Shown here in pieces: positions 19,134-27,380 of a stretch of 64,000 nucleotides of DNA; position 1 is the first letter of the stretch; every line of letters begins with the position of its first letter. The translations under genes were made by a program, and so were the position numbers. This stretch comes from JAFARZ01 sp035651595 (lineage in GTDB: Bacteria > Actinomycetota > Actinomycetes > Streptosporangiales > Streptosporangiaceae), in assembly GCA_035651595.1 (NCBI GenBank), contig DASRFJ010000167.1, forward strand, positions 39,991 to 103,990, given 5' to 3'. Under the pieces are notes generated by a model. The model worked only from the letters and a program-made list of their open reading frames with translations, was not told the DNA's origin and searched no databases.

Positions 19134-19633
19134 TCTCGCCACGGGACGAGGCGGCGATCGCCGCCCAGCTCGGGCGGCCGCCGCGCGGGCTGCTCGGGGT
19201 GGCTCACCGCTGCCCGTGCGGGCTGCCCGACGTCGCCGAGACGGCGCCGCGGCTGCCCGACGGTACCCCGTTCCCGACGCTCTACTACCTGACCTGTCCC
19301 CGGGCGGTCGCCGCGATCGGCGGACTGGAGGCGTCCGGCTTGATGCGGGAGATGACCGAACGACTGGCCGACGACGGCACGCTCCGCCAGCGATATGTCG
19401 CGGCGCACCAGGATTACCTGGCCCGGCGCGACGCGGCGGCCGCGGTGGCGGGCGTCCCGCCGCTGCCGTCCGGCACCCAGTCGGCGGGCGGGATGCCGGA
19501 GCGGGTCAAGTGCCTGCACGCCCTCGCCGCGCACGAGCTGGCGGTCGAGGACGTGAACCCGTTCGGTCGTGCCGCGCTCGACGCCATCGGCGACTGGTGG
19601 TCGGCCGGACCATGCGTCGAGGAGGCGCCGTGA
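19130..19633 (+). CDS. DUF501 family protein
   Basis: The 167-residue product has the DUF501 features: IAAQLGRPPRGLLGVAHRCPCG near the N-terminus, FPTLYYLTCPRA, a basic/acidic helix, and the C-terminal GGMPERVKCLHALAAHELA with PFGRAALD. The function is unknown, but the gene is nearly always between the ftsB-like gene and ppx-gppA in actinobacteria. The conserved cysteines and histidines (HRCPCG, LTCPRA, KCLH) suggest a metal-binding or redox site. The GTG at 19130 is chosen for its GTGA overlap with the upstream stop. Confidence 0.9.
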   Translation: MISPRDEAAIAAQLGRPPRGLLGVAHRCPCGLPDVAETAPRLPDGTPFPTLYYLTCPRAVAAIGGLEASGLMREMTERLADDGTLRQRYVAAHQDYLARRDAAAAVAGVPPLPSGTQSAGGMPERVKCLHALAAHELAVEDVNPFGRAALDAIGDWWSAGPCVEEAP

Positions 19634-20544
19634 CACGACGAGTGGCCGCCATCGACTGCGGGACCAATTCGCTGCGGCTGCTGGTGGCGGACGTCGGTGA
19701 GCGCGCGCTGACCGACGTGGTGCGCCGGATGGAGATCATCCGGCTGGGACAGGGCGTGGACAAGACCGGCCGGCTCGCGCCCGAGGCGCTGGACCGGATG
19801 ACCGCCGTGCTCCGCGACTACGCCGCGGTCATCAAGAAAACCGGGGCGAGCCAGGTCCGCATGGTCGCGACAAGCGCGACCAGGGACGCGGAGAACGCCG
19901 CGGAGTTCGTCCGCCGGGTGGAAGACGTGCTCGGCGCGCCGCCGGAGGTGCTCACCGGCGACGCCGAGGCGCGCCTGTCATTCACCGGCGCGACCGCGGA
20001 ACTGGACGAGGCCGGCCCCTACCTGGTGACCGATATCGGCGGCGGCTCGACCGAGTTCGTGCTCGGCTCGCCGGGCGGCTCCGATATCCGGGCCATCTCC
20101 GTTGACATCGGCTGTGTCCGGCTCACCGAGCGCCACCTGCACGGTGACCCGCCGGCCGGCGCGGAGATCGCGGCCGCGGTCGCCGACATCGACGCCGCAC
20201 TCGACGTGGTGGCGACCGCCATCCCGGTGGCCCAGGCCCGCACGCTGATCGGTCTGGCCGGGTCGGTGGCGACCGTGGTGGGCATCGCCATCGGCTTGGT
20301 GGCATACGAGAGCGAGCGCATCCATCACGCAAGCGCCTCCGCCGCCGACGTGCACGCCGTCGCTACCTCGCTGCTCGCCCAGTCCAGCGCGGATCGTGCC
20401 ATGATCGGCATCATGCACCCAGGGCGGGCGGACGTGATCGGTGGCGGCGCGCTGGTGCTCGACGAAATCATGCGACGGTTCGGGTTCGCCGAAGTCCTGG
20501 CCAGCGAGCACGACATCCTCGACGGCATCGCGCGGGCGCTGTGA
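19630..20544 (+). CDS. Ppx/GppA-family exopolyphosphatase
   Basis: The 304-residue product has the actin-like ATPase fold motifs of Ppx/GppA phosphatases: [12 protein letters not shown] (residues 8-19), [13 protein letters not shown], the catalytic-glutamate segment [13 protein letters not shown], the phosphate loop [11 protein letters not shown], and [15 protein letters not shown]. Members hydrolyse inorganic polyphosphate or convert pppGpp to ppGpp. The length matches the short, two-domain actinobacterial form rather than the long enterobacterial Ppx. The GTG at 19630 has GAGGAGG just upstream at 19619-19625 and overlaps the DUF501 stop. Confidence 0.93.
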   Translation: MTRRVAAIDCGTNSLRLLVADVGERALTDVVRRMEIIRLGQGVDKTGRLAPEALDRMTAVLRDYAAVIKKTGASQVRMVATSATRDAENAAEFVRRVEDVLGAPPEVLTGDAEARLSFTGATAELDEAGPYLVTDIGGGSTEFVLGSPGGSDIRAISVDIGCVRLTERHLHGDPPAGAEIAAAVADIDAALDVVATAIPVAQARTLIGLAGSVATVVGIAIGLVAYESERIHHASASAADVHAVATSLLAQSSADRAMIGIMHPGRADVIGGGALVLDEIMRRFGFAEVLASEHDILDGIARAL

Positions 20545-21398
20545 GCGCGGACCCACCGCCGCCCGGCCCGGTGCCGCCCGGCACCGGCTGGCCAGAGGAT
20601 CCCGCCCGGCCCGACACGCCAGTGGCGCACGACGCGCCGGAAGTGATTGAGCTGGCCGCCAGTGCGGGGACGCTGGCCGAGCTGACCGCCAGGCAGTCCG
20701 TCTGCCGGGCCTGCCCGCGCCTGGTGGCCTGGCGTGAGCAGCTGGCGGCGCAGCGGCGCAAGTCGTTCCGCGACGAGCGCTACTGGGGCCGCCCCATCCC
20801 CGGCTGGGGCTCGGACCGGCCGCGGGTGCTGATCGTCGGGCTCGCTCCGGCCGGGCACGGCGGCAACCGGACCGGCCGTATCTTCACCGGCGACCGCAGC
20901 GGAGACTTTCTGTACGCCTCGCTCTACCGGTGCGGCCTGGCGGCCCAGCCGGAAAGCGTGACCGCCGGGGACGGCCAGCGGCTCATCGGCGCCCGGATGG
21001 CCGCCGCGGTTCGCTGCGCGCCCCCGGACAACAAGCCCACCCCGCAGGAACGGCTCAGCTGCGAGCCCTGGCTGGCCACCGAGGTCGCCATGGTGGCCGA
21101 CAGCGTGCGCGTCATCGTCTGCCTCGGCGGGTTCGCCTGGCAGGCCGTGTGGCCGGCGCTGCGCGAGGCTGGTTTCGTCGTGCCCCGGCCGCGACCCGCG
21201 TTCGGCCACGGCGTCGAGGTGCCACTCACCCGCGCGGACAGCGCGGACAGCGCTGCGGAACCGGTGCTCCTGCTCGGCTGCTATCACCCGAGCCAGCAGA
21301 ACACATTCACCGGCCGGGTGACGCCGCCCATGCTGGACACCGTATTGACGCGGGCTACCGCCTATGCTAACCCCCGGGGGGACGGTTCCCCGCCTTAA
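20541..21398 (+). CDS. uracil-DNA glycosylase, family 5 (UdgB-type)
   Basis: The 285-residue product has family 5 motifs: VCRACPRL near residue 54 (with further cysteines, probable iron-sulfur ligands), [19 protein letters not shown] (uracil pocket and active site) and the C-terminal [12 protein letters not shown] loop. Family 5 enzymes remove uracil and other deaminated bases from DNA, and lack the usual polar catalytic residue of family 1. The Ala in GLAPA agrees with that. The GTG start overlaps the ppx-gppA stop. The ~45-residue N-terminal tail is Pro-rich and probably disordered. It is the last gene before the tRNA-like gene at 21539. Confidence 0.93.
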   Translation: MSADPPPPGPVPPGTGWPEDPARPDTPVAHDAPEVIELAASAGTLAELTARQSVCRACPRLVAWREQLAAQRRKSFRDERYWGRPIPGWGSDRPRVLIVGLAPAGHGGNRTGRIFTGDRSGDFLYASLYRCGLAAQPESVTAGDGQRLIGARMAAAVRCAPPDNKPTPQERLSCEPWLATEVAMVADSVRVIVCLGGFAWQAVWPALREAGFVVPRPRPAFGHGVEVPLTRADSADSAAEPVLLLGCYHPSQQNTFTGRVTPPMLDTVLTRATAYANPRGDGSPP

Positions 21399-21526
21399 AT
21401 GAGAAGCATCTAGCTTGATTACGTAGCGCTAATGTCGATCATGCGATTATCACGCTCTGCATTTACGCGCAGAAATTGTACCGAGTTGTTGCCGGTTACT
21501 TTGTAGTTAGGCATTTATTGTGGCGC

Positions 21527-21532
21527 TATTAT
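21527..21532 (+). promoter_or_regulatory. candidate -10 box for the tRNA-like gene
   Basis: TATTAT ends seven bases before the first base of the tRNA-like gene, the spacing expected if transcription starts at or very near the mature 5' end. The preceding 120 bp are unusually AT-rich for this genome. No clear -35 hexamer at 16-18 bases was found. Confidence 0.35.
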
Positions 21533-21538
21533 GAAGTC

Positions 21539-21615
21539 ACCCCCGTAGCCCAACGGAAGAGGCCGGCCCCCTAAAAGGGTCCCCAGTGTCGGTTCGACTC
21601 CGACCGGGGGTACCA
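21539..21615 (+). tRNA. tRNA-like gene, class I length, apparent UAA anticodon, C at position 33
   Basis: The sequence folds as a cloverleaf: 7-bp acceptor stem (ACCCCCG / CGGGGGT), D arm with three pairs and a GG in the loop, 5-bp anticodon stem (GGCCC / GGGTC with one G-U pair), a 6-base variable loop, and a perfect T arm (GTCGG, TTCGACT, CCGAC). It ends with discriminator A and an encoded CCA. The anticodon loop reads CCTAAAA, so the anticodon would be TAA (leucine UUA codon) with C, not T, at position 33. Normal leucine tRNAs have a long variable arm; this one does not. It is either an atypical tRNA, a decayed one, or a specialised tRNA. The cloverleaf is firm; the identity is not. Confidence 0.6.
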
Positions 21616-21720
21616 CCCGTTCCGGCACACGCCGAGAATGCCAATTCCCGCGCTCGCTAACCGCGCCCACTTGCCGCGCCCCCACCGAACCCGCCCGCGC
21701 CGCCGCGCCCGTCCGTCCCC

Positions 21721-21770
21721 ACCCGCACGCGCAGGTCAGCACCGCACCCGCACGCGCAGGTCAGCACCGC
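21721..21770 (+). repeat. perfect 25-bp tandem duplication
   Basis: Two identical 25-bp units back to back, each starting ACCCGCACGCGCAGGTCAGC. They lie in the gene-poor stretch and have no visible partner elsewhere in the window. Confidence 0.9.
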
Positions 21771-22389
21771 ATCCGCGTACCAGCACACGCAGCCGGGTGC
21801 CATCGCCGCGCCCGCCGCCCACCTGCCCCGGCCCCGTCGCCCACCACCTGGGCCCACCCGCCCAGGCGCCCACCTGCACCCCGCCCGGACGCTATGCAAT
21901 CCGTTGCCGCGTCGCCGGCACGTGCTATCGCCACATGCACGTGCGCTCCCGCGACCCGCCTGCACGTGCAGATGAACCTTTCCAGGGCGACCATTTCGGC
22001 GCACTGATTTCCTTGCTGCACGTTCTCCTGTATGCGCATGTGCGCGATTCATTTGCAAAAAGCTGATGCACGTGCAAGTCATTACGCGCGGGGGTCCGCA
22101 CCCGTGGCACCGCCCGCCCGTTTAGGCCAATCGCGCCGCGCCATTCCAGGTGATGGCCCGCAGTCAATCGAGACTCATTGATCGTCGCCCCGCGTCGGCC
22201 CGAGCCGCGTCGGCCCGAGCCTTCCATAACTCAGCGTACCCTGGCGACGCTCGGCCAAATACTTAAATAGGGCAATCGCGTCAAATTGCCTCCCGACGAG
22301 TGGCCAATAGCGTGATTGCATACAATTACCGATCGGTTAATGTGACTCAAGTGCCGCAAGAGGCCGCTGCGCGTCAAAAAAGGGTCACA

Positions 22390-22427
22390 TGTTAAGAAAG
22401 GCGCCAGATCTGGCGCCTTTCTTAACA
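22390..22427 (+). terminator. 38-bp perfect palindrome, terminator-like in both directions
   Basis: The left half is TGTTAAGAAAGGCGCCAGA and the right half is its exact reverse complement. As RNA it would fold into a very stable hairpin with a GGCGCC core and U-rich 3' side (TTTCTTAAC) on either strand, so it can act as a bidirectional terminator. A dimeric-protein binding site is the main alternative. Confidence 0.6.
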
Positions 22428-22515
22428 CAAAGCACTTTTCCAACACGGAAGGCGGACACGTCTCGGGCCACAAAGGGGACGAAAGCCGTATACCGCCATG
22501 CGCAGCCGGAGAAAA

Positions 22516-22600
22516 GCGGTCCAAGTAGCCGGGAAAGCGGTCCAGGCGGCTGGTCGAAGCGGTCCAGGCGGCTGGGCGAAGCGGGTCCAGCCGGCCGGGG
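22516..22600 (+). repeat. short tandem units of about 22 bp
   Basis: Units starting at about 22516, 22537, 22559 and 22581 share GCGGTCCAGGCGGCTGG with small changes; the last is more diverged. Similar flanks (CGAAAGCCG with GCAGCCGGA) occur on both sides, near 22480-22510 and 22670-22695, so a larger duplication may underlie the array. Confidence 0.6.
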
Positions 22601-22805
22601 CAGCGTCCAGGCGGCCGCGGGGAAGCGCCACGCGCGGCCGGAAAAAGTGGCCCGGGGAGCGGGAAGAGAACGAAAGCCGCATAACACCGCGGGCAGCCGG
22701 ACGACACGCAGCGGAAGCAGCGGCAACACGCGGCTGGAGCGGTCTCAGTGACCGCTGCAAGAACACCGCCACGGGCAGGCCGTCGGCGGGTGGGCGAGGA
22801 AGCTG

Positions 22806-23039
22806 TCAGGCGCCGTTCAGGCGGAGGCGGCGGCGCATCTCGTACTCGTGCACGATGGCGTGCGCGTAACCGCAGGAGATTCCGGCGTCGTCCGCCAGCC
22901 AGTGCACACGCTCTTCCCGGCGGAGGAACGCGGGTCCGGATTCAAGGCGGCTGAACCACTCAGCGAGGTCACGGCCGGTTACGACCGGGATGCGGGCAAT
23001 GAGGCTGCTGTGCATGCTCGGCGAGTGGGTCAGTGACAT
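22806..23039 (-). CDS. small DUF4287-like protein
   Basis: A 77-residue product with TGRDLAEWFSRLE, RREERVHWLADDAGISCGYAHAIVHEYEMRRR. This matches the layout of DUF4287 domains, where a Thr-Gly-Lys/Arg turn, a Trp helix and a C-terminal YE-R-R helix are conserved. The ATG at 23039 is chosen because GGAGG sits five bases upstream; two further codons upstream (GTG) lack a site. The function is unknown. Many relatives in other bacteria have a lysine in place of Arg in the TGR turn and WW in place of CGY, so this is a divergent member. It stands alone beside the gene-poor stretch, with its promoter facing the thiolase tail. Confidence 0.65.
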   Translation of the reverse strand: MSLTHSPSMHSSLIARIPVVTGRDLAEWFSRLESGPAFLRREERVHWLADDAGISCGYAHAIVHEYEMRRRLRLNGA

Positions 23040-23130
23040 AAGCACCTCCGGGTTGCTCCTCTTAAAGTGAGCGTGCCTTACCAGAGGCCTCCTGACAACC
23101 CCTGAGGGTTACCAAATTTTAACCAAGCGA

Positions 23131-24351
23131 TCAACTGAGCCGTTCAAACACCATCGCCATGCCCTGGCCGCCGCCCACGCACATGGTCTCCAGGCCCACG
23201 GTCTTGTCGTGGAACTGCAGGCTGTTGAGCAGCGTGGTGGTGATGCGCGCCCCGGTCATGCCGAACGGGTGCCCGACCGCGATCGCCCCGCCGTTCACGT
23301 TGAGCCGCGCGAGGTCCACGCCAAGCTCGGTATAGGACGGGATGACCTGCGCCGCGAACGCCTCGTTGATCTCCACCAGGTCGACGTCGCTGATCGCCAT
23401 CCCGGCACGAGAAAGCGCCTGCCGCGACGCTTCCACCGGGCCAAGGCCCATGGTCTCCGGGGACAGCGCGGTCACGCCCGACGACACGATGCGCGCCAGC
23501 GGCTGGATGCCCAGCGCGGCGGCCTTCACGTCGCTCATCACGATCACCGCCGCGGCGCCGTCGTTGAGCGGGCAGCAGTTCCCCGCGGTAACGGTCCCGT
23601 TCGGCCGGAACACGGGCTGGAGTGCGGCGACCTTCTCCAGCGTGGTGCCGGGCCGCGGCCCGTCGTCGGCCGATACCACGGTCCCGTCCGGCAGCGTGAC
23701 CGGCGTGATTTCCCGCTGCCAGAAGCCGTCGGCCAGCGCCTTCTCGGCCAGGTTCCGCGACCGCACGCCGAACTCGTCCTGCTGCTCGCGGGTGATACCG
23801 CGCATCTCCGCCACGTTCTCGGCCGTTTGCCCCATGGCGATGTACACGTCAGGAAGCTCGCCGTCTGCTCGCGGATCGTGCCATGGTCCGGACTCACCAG
23901 CCGAGGCTCGTTCTGACCTGGAAGCCGAAGCAGCGAACAGGGGGTTGCGGGTATCCGGGAGGGAGTCGCTGCTGCCGTTGGCGAATCGGCTGACGCACTC
24001 CACGCCGGCCGAGATGAACACGTCGCCTTCGCCGGCCTTGATCGCGTGGAACGCCATCCGGGTGGACTGAAGCGAGGACGAGCAGTAGCGGGTGATCGTC
24101 GTGCCGGGCAGCTTGTCGTAGCCGAGCAGCACCGCCACCACGCGCGCCATGTTGAAGCCCTGCTCGCCGCCGGGCAGACCGCAGCCGAGAATAAGGTCGT
24201 CGATGTCCGCCGGGTCGAGCTGCGGGACCTTCGCCAGCGCGGCACGAACCAGCTGCACGGTCAGGTCGTCCGGCCGGATGCTCACCAGGGAGCCCTTGAA
24301 CGCACGGCCGATCGGGGAGCGGGCCGTGGCGACGATGACTGCCTCGGGCAT
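23131..24351 (-). CDS. acetyl-CoA acetyltransferase (thiolase)
   Basis: The 406-residue product is a type II thiolase. It has the nucleophile cysteine in RYCSSSLQSTRMAFH (near residue 90), NGGAIAVGHPFGMTGAR with the catalytic histidine, and the second cysteine in ETMCVGGGQGMA near the C-terminus. It interconverts acetoacetyl-CoA and two acetyl-CoA, or cleaves 3-ketoacyl-CoA in fatty acid breakdown. The ATG at 24351 (MPEAVIVATARSPIGRAFKG) is preceded by AGGAGGG; the longer frame upstream has no family match. It is divergent from the cystathionine beta-synthase gene with only 51 bp between the starts, so their promoters must overlap. Confidence 0.95.
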   Translation of the reverse strand: MPEAVIVATARSPIGRAFKGSLVSIRPDDLTVQLVRAALAKVPQLDPADIDDLILGCGLPGGEQGFNMARVVAVLLGYDKLPGTTITRYCSSSLQSTRMAFHAIKAGEGDVFISAGVECVSRFANGSSDSLPDTRNPLFAASASRSERASAGESGPWHDPRADGELPDVYIAMGQTAENVAEMRGITREQQDEFGVRSRNLAEKALADGFWQREITPVTLPDGTVVSADDGPRPGTTLEKVAALQPVFRPNGTVTAGNCCPLNDGAAAVIVMSDVKAAALGIQPLARIVSSGVTALSPETMGLGPVEASRQALSRAGMAISDVDLVEINEAFAAQVIPSYTELGVDLARLNVNGGAIAVGHPFGMTGARITTTLLNSLQFHDKTVGLETMCVGGGQGMAMVFERLS

Positions 24352-24402
24352 GGCATGCCCTCCTACTCCTGGGTAACTACCGGGTTTCTCTAGGATAACC
24401 GC

Positions 24403-25794
24403 ATGCAGGTACACGACACATTGAGCGGGCTGGTCGGCAACACCCCGCTGGTCAGGCTAAGGTCCGTCACCCGGGGAATCCCCGGCGCAACGGTGCTCGC
24501 AAAAGTTGAATACTTCAATCCGGGCGGTTCGGTCAAGGATCGCATCGCGCTGCGGATGGTCACGGCGGCGGAGGCGTCGGGCGCGCTGAAACCAGGCGGC
24601 ACGATCATCGAGCCGACGTCCGGCAACACCGGGGTCGGACTGGCGATCGTCGCGGCGGAGCGCGGCTACCGGTGCGTCTTCGTCTGCCCGGACAAGGTGG
24701 GCCAGGACAAGATCAGCGTGCTGCGCGCGTACGGCGCCGAGGTCGTGGTGTGCCCGACCACCGTCGCACCGGAGCACCCGGACTCCTATTACAGCGTCGC
24801 GCGGCGGCTGGCCGAGCAGACCCCCGGCGGCTGGCGGCCGGATCAGTACTCCAACGCGGAGAACCCGGCCTCGCACTACGCGTCGACCGGCCCGGAGATC
24901 TGGGAGCAGACCGATGGCACGGTCACGCACTTCGTGGCCGGCATCGGCACCGGCGGCACGATCACCGGGACCGGGCGCTACCTGAAGGACGTGTCGAACG
25001 GCCGGGTGAAGATCGTCGGTGCGGACCCGGAAGGCTCCGTGTATTCCGGCGGTACCGGGCGGCCGTACCTGGTCGAGGGCGTGGGTGAGGACATCTGGCC
25101 GGCCACCTACGACCCCGAGGTGTGCGACGAGGTGATCGCGGTCAGCGACGCCGAGTCGTTCCTGATGACGCGGCGGCTGGCTCGCGAGGAGGCACTGCTC
25201 ACCGGCGGTTCCTGCGGCCTCGCCGTGGTGGCCGCGCTCCGGGTCGCCGAGCGGGCGGGCCCCGACGCGGTCGTCGTCGTGCTGCTCCCGGACGGCGGTC
25301 GCGGCTACCTGGGCAAGATCTTCAACGACGAGTGGATGTCGGACTACGGCTTCCTCAACGCGCAGACCACCGAGCCGCTGGTCGCAGACGTGCTGGACAG
25401 CCGGGATCGTAGCCTGCCGCAGCTCGTGCACGTCCATCCGGAGGAGAGCGTCAGCGCGGCCATCGCGCTGCTGCGCGAGTACGACGTCTCCCAGCTTCCC
25501 GTGGTCAAGGAGGAACCGCCGCTCATGGCGGCCGAAGTCGTCGGCTCCGTGGTAGAACGGGATCTGCTCGATGCCTTGGTGGCGGGCCGGGCACGGCCGT
25601 CAGATCCGGTCGGCGGGCACATGTCGATACCGCTGCCAACGGTCGGGTCCGGTGAGCCGGTGTCCCGTGCGGTGCTCGCGCTGGAGAAGGCGGGCGCCGC
25701 GGTCGTGCACGTCGACGGCAAGCCCTCCGGGCTGTTGACCAGGCAGGACGTGCTGACCTTTCTCGCGGGAGCACAGGGAGCACAGGGAGCATAA
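24403..25794 (+). CDS. cystathionine beta-synthase with C-terminal CBS pair
   Basis: The 463-residue product has a fold-type II PLP domain: VGNTPLVRL, the Schiff-base lysine in PGGSVKDRIA (residue ~46), the phosphate loop PTSGNTGVGLA and GIGTGGTITGTGRY. Two CBS domains follow from about residue 335 (LVHVHPEESVSAAIALLREYDVSQLPV and SRAVLALEKAGAAVVHV). It condenses serine with homocysteine to make cystathionine, the first step of reverse transsulfuration. The CBS pair normally senses adenosyl ligands such as S-adenosylmethionine. It overlaps the start of the cystathionine gamma-synthase gene, so both are cotranscribed. Confidence 0.96.
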   Translation: MQVHDTLSGLVGNTPLVRLRSVTRGIPGATVLAKVEYFNPGGSVKDRIALRMVTAAEASGALKPGGTIIEPTSGNTGVGLAIVAAERGYRCVFVCPDKVGQDKISVLRAYGAEVVVCPTTVAPEHPDSYYSVARRLAEQTPGGWRPDQYSNAENPASHYASTGPEIWEQTDGTVTHFVAGIGTGGTITGTGRYLKDVSNGRVKIVGADPEGSVYSGGTGRPYLVEGVGEDIWPATYDPEVCDEVIAVSDAESFLMTRRLAREEALLTGGSCGLAVVAALRVAERAGPDAVVVVLLPDGGRGYLGKIFNDEWMSDYGFLNAQTTEPLVADVLDSRDRSLPQLVHVHPEESVSAAIALLREYDVSQLPVVKEEPPLMAAEVVGSVVERDLLDALVAGRARPSDPVGGHMSIPLPTVGSGEPVSRAVLALEKAGAAVVHVDGKPSGLLTRQDVLTFLAGAQGAQGA

Positions 25795-26933
25795 TGGACA
25801 GTTTCGAGACGCTCGCCATCCACGCGGGCCAGGACCCCGACCCGGCGACCGGGGCCGTGGTGCCGCCGATCTACCAGACCTCGACGTACAAGCAGGACGG
25901 CGTCGGCGGGCTGCGCGGCGGCTACGAGTACTCGCGTTCGGCGAACCCGACCAGGACCGCGCTCGAGGAGTGCCTGGCGGCGCTCGAGCACGGGCCGCGC
26001 GGCCACGCCTTCGCCTCCGGGCTCGCCGCGGAGGACTGCCTGCTGCGCACCGTGTGCCAGCCGGGCGACCACGTGCTGATCCCGGACGACGCGTACGGTG
26101 GCACGTACCGGCTCTTCGCGAAGGTGCTGAGCGGCTGGGGGCTCAGCCACACGATCGTCCCGATCGCCGACATCGCCGCGGTGCGTTCGGCGCTGGCCGC
26201 CGCGCCCGGCACGAAGCTCGTCTGGGCCGAGACGCCCACCAATCCGCTGCTGAGCGTCGCGGACATCGCCGCGCTCGCCGACGCCGCGCACGAGGCGGGC
26301 GCGCAACTCGTCGTGGACAACACGTTCGCGACCCCGTACCTGCAGCAGCCGCTCACCCTCGGCGCCGACTTCGTCGTGCACTCCACCACCAAGTACCTGG
26401 GCGGGCACTCCGACGTGGTCGGCGGCGCGGTGGTCGCCGCGGACGCGGACATCGCGGAGCAGATCGCCTACACGCAGAACGCGACCGGCGCGGTGGCCGG
26501 GCCATTCGACGCGTGGCTGACGCTGCGCGGGATCAAGACGCTCGCGGTGCGGATGGACCGGCACTGCGCGAACGCACTGCGGATCGCGGAGATGCTCGCC
26601 GCGCATCCGGGGGTGTCCGAGGTGCTGTACCCCGGGCTGCCCACGCATCCGAGCCACAAGACCGCGCTGGGGCAGATGCGCGCGTTCGGCGGGATGGTGT
26701 CGTTCCGGCTGGCCGCGGGCGAAGAGGCCGCGGTGGCCGCGTGCGGCCGGACCCGGCTGTTCACGCTGGCCGAATCCCTCGGCGGGGTGGAGTCGCTGAT
26801 CGAGCACCCGGGCCGGATGACGCACGCGTCCGTCGCGGGCTCGCCGCTGGAGGTGCCGTCGGACCTGATCCGGCTGTCGGTGGGCATCGAGGACTGCGAT
26901 GACCTGATGGACGACCTGCGTCAGGCGATATAG
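25794..26933 (+). CDS. metB: cystathionine gamma-synthase / gamma-lyase (Cys/Met metabolism PLP enzyme)
   Basis: A 379-residue Cys/Met-metabolism PLP enzyme with PPIYQTSTYKQDG, YEYSRSANPTRTALEECLAALE, VVDNTFATPYLQQPL and the Schiff-base lysine in HSTTKYLGGHSDVVGG (near residue 200). It is annotated as cystathionine gamma-synthase in many actinobacteria, but with cystathionine beta-synthase directly upstream a gamma-lyase role (cystathionine to cysteine) fits the reverse pathway just as well; the two cannot be separated by eye. The ATG overlaps the upstream stop (TAATG). A strong hairpin follows at 26943. Confidence 0.92.
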   Translation: MDSFETLAIHAGQDPDPATGAVVPPIYQTSTYKQDGVGGLRGGYEYSRSANPTRTALEECLAALEHGPRGHAFASGLAAEDCLLRTVCQPGDHVLIPDDAYGGTYRLFAKVLSGWGLSHTIVPIADIAAVRSALAAAPGTKLVWAETPTNPLLSVADIAALADAAHEAGAQLVVDNTFATPYLQQPLTLGADFVVHSTTKYLGGHSDVVGGAVVAADADIAEQIAYTQNATGAVAGPFDAWLTLRGIKTLAVRMDRHCANALRIAEMLAAHPGVSEVLYPGLPTHPSHKTALGQMRAFGGMVSFRLAAGEEAAVAACGRTRLFTLAESLGGVESLIEHPGRMTHASVAGSPLEVPSDLIRLSVGIEDCDDLMDDLRQAI

Positions 26934-26942
26934 GAACGCAGC

Positions 26943-26982
26943 GGCCCGCACCCGGGTGATGGTTGCTCACCTGGTGCGGGCC
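26943..26982 (+). terminator. terminator hairpin after metB
   Basis: GGCCCGCACC and GGTGCGGGCC form a 10-bp outer stem; an inner GGTGA / TCACC stem extends it around a short loop. It lies 10 bp after the metB stop, between converging genes, so it can serve both. No long T-run follows. Confidence 0.7.
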
Positions 26983-27002
26983 GTTCCAATCCCGCTCACG
27001 CG

Positions 27003-27308
27003 TTAGTTATGCCCCGCGGGCGTGTTCTCCGGGTTGTTGGCCGGAAGCTCCTGCGGCTTCGGCTTGTAGGCCAGCGCAACCCACGCGGCAGCGGCGAGCA
27101 CGATGCCGATGATGAACGACCCAGCCATCCGCAGCGCGTGGTGGCCGGACGAGCCCGCCTTGTGCCCCATGAAGTTGGGCAGCGACTTGGCCGGCTCGGC
27201 CAGGTAAATGACGCCGGCGATGATGGCCAGCACGGCGAGGACGCCGAGGATGATCGCGGCGATCTTCCGGGCTGACGACGTCGTGCCGGCGTCAGACGTT
27301 GTGGTCAC
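27003..27308 (-). CDS. small two-helix membrane protein
   Basis: The 101-residue product has two membrane helices (KIAAIILGVLAVLAIIAGVIYLA, ~18-40, and ALRMAGSFIIGIVLAAAAWVAL, ~62-83). A short loop with GHKAGSSGHHAL lies between them and a proline-rich cytoplasmic tail (KPKPQELPANNPENTPAGHN) follows. Similar two-helix proteins of unknown function are common in actinobacteria. The GTG at 27308 has AAGGAGG at 27319-27313; the upstream in-frame extension would put that ribosome site inside the gene. It converges with metB and lies upstream of the VWA gene's 3' end on the same strand. Confidence 0.8.
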   Translation of the reverse strand: MTTTSDAGTTSSARKIAAIILGVLAVLAIIAGVIYLAEPAKSLPNFMGHKAGSSGHHALRMAGSFIIGIVLAAAAWVALAYKPKPQELPANNPENTPAGHN

Positions 27309-27380
27309 GTTTCCTCCTTGATACAAGGCAAGCGGTGTTACGGCGGGCAGTCACGAGGGTCCCCAGCCGACTAGGAAAAT

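Larger units (their letters stand above)
21613..22805 (+). other. gene-poor stretch downstream of the tRNA-like gene
   Basis: About 1.2 kb without a convincing gene. Open frames here are proline/arginine-rich on one strand or mirror images of each other and have no family features. The stretch contains a perfect 25-bp tandem duplication (21721-21770), three TGCACGTGC motifs near 21936, 21962 and 22068, a 38-bp perfect palindrome (22390-22427) and ~22-bp tandem units (22516-22600). Its place directly 3' of a tRNA-like gene is typical of a former insertion site, but no integrase or att duplication was seen. Confidence 0.5.

Noticed and set aside
22385..22772. Several open frames on both strands around the 38-bp palindrome
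   Set aside because: They read as mirror images because of the palindrome and tandem repeats; no domain or ribosome site.
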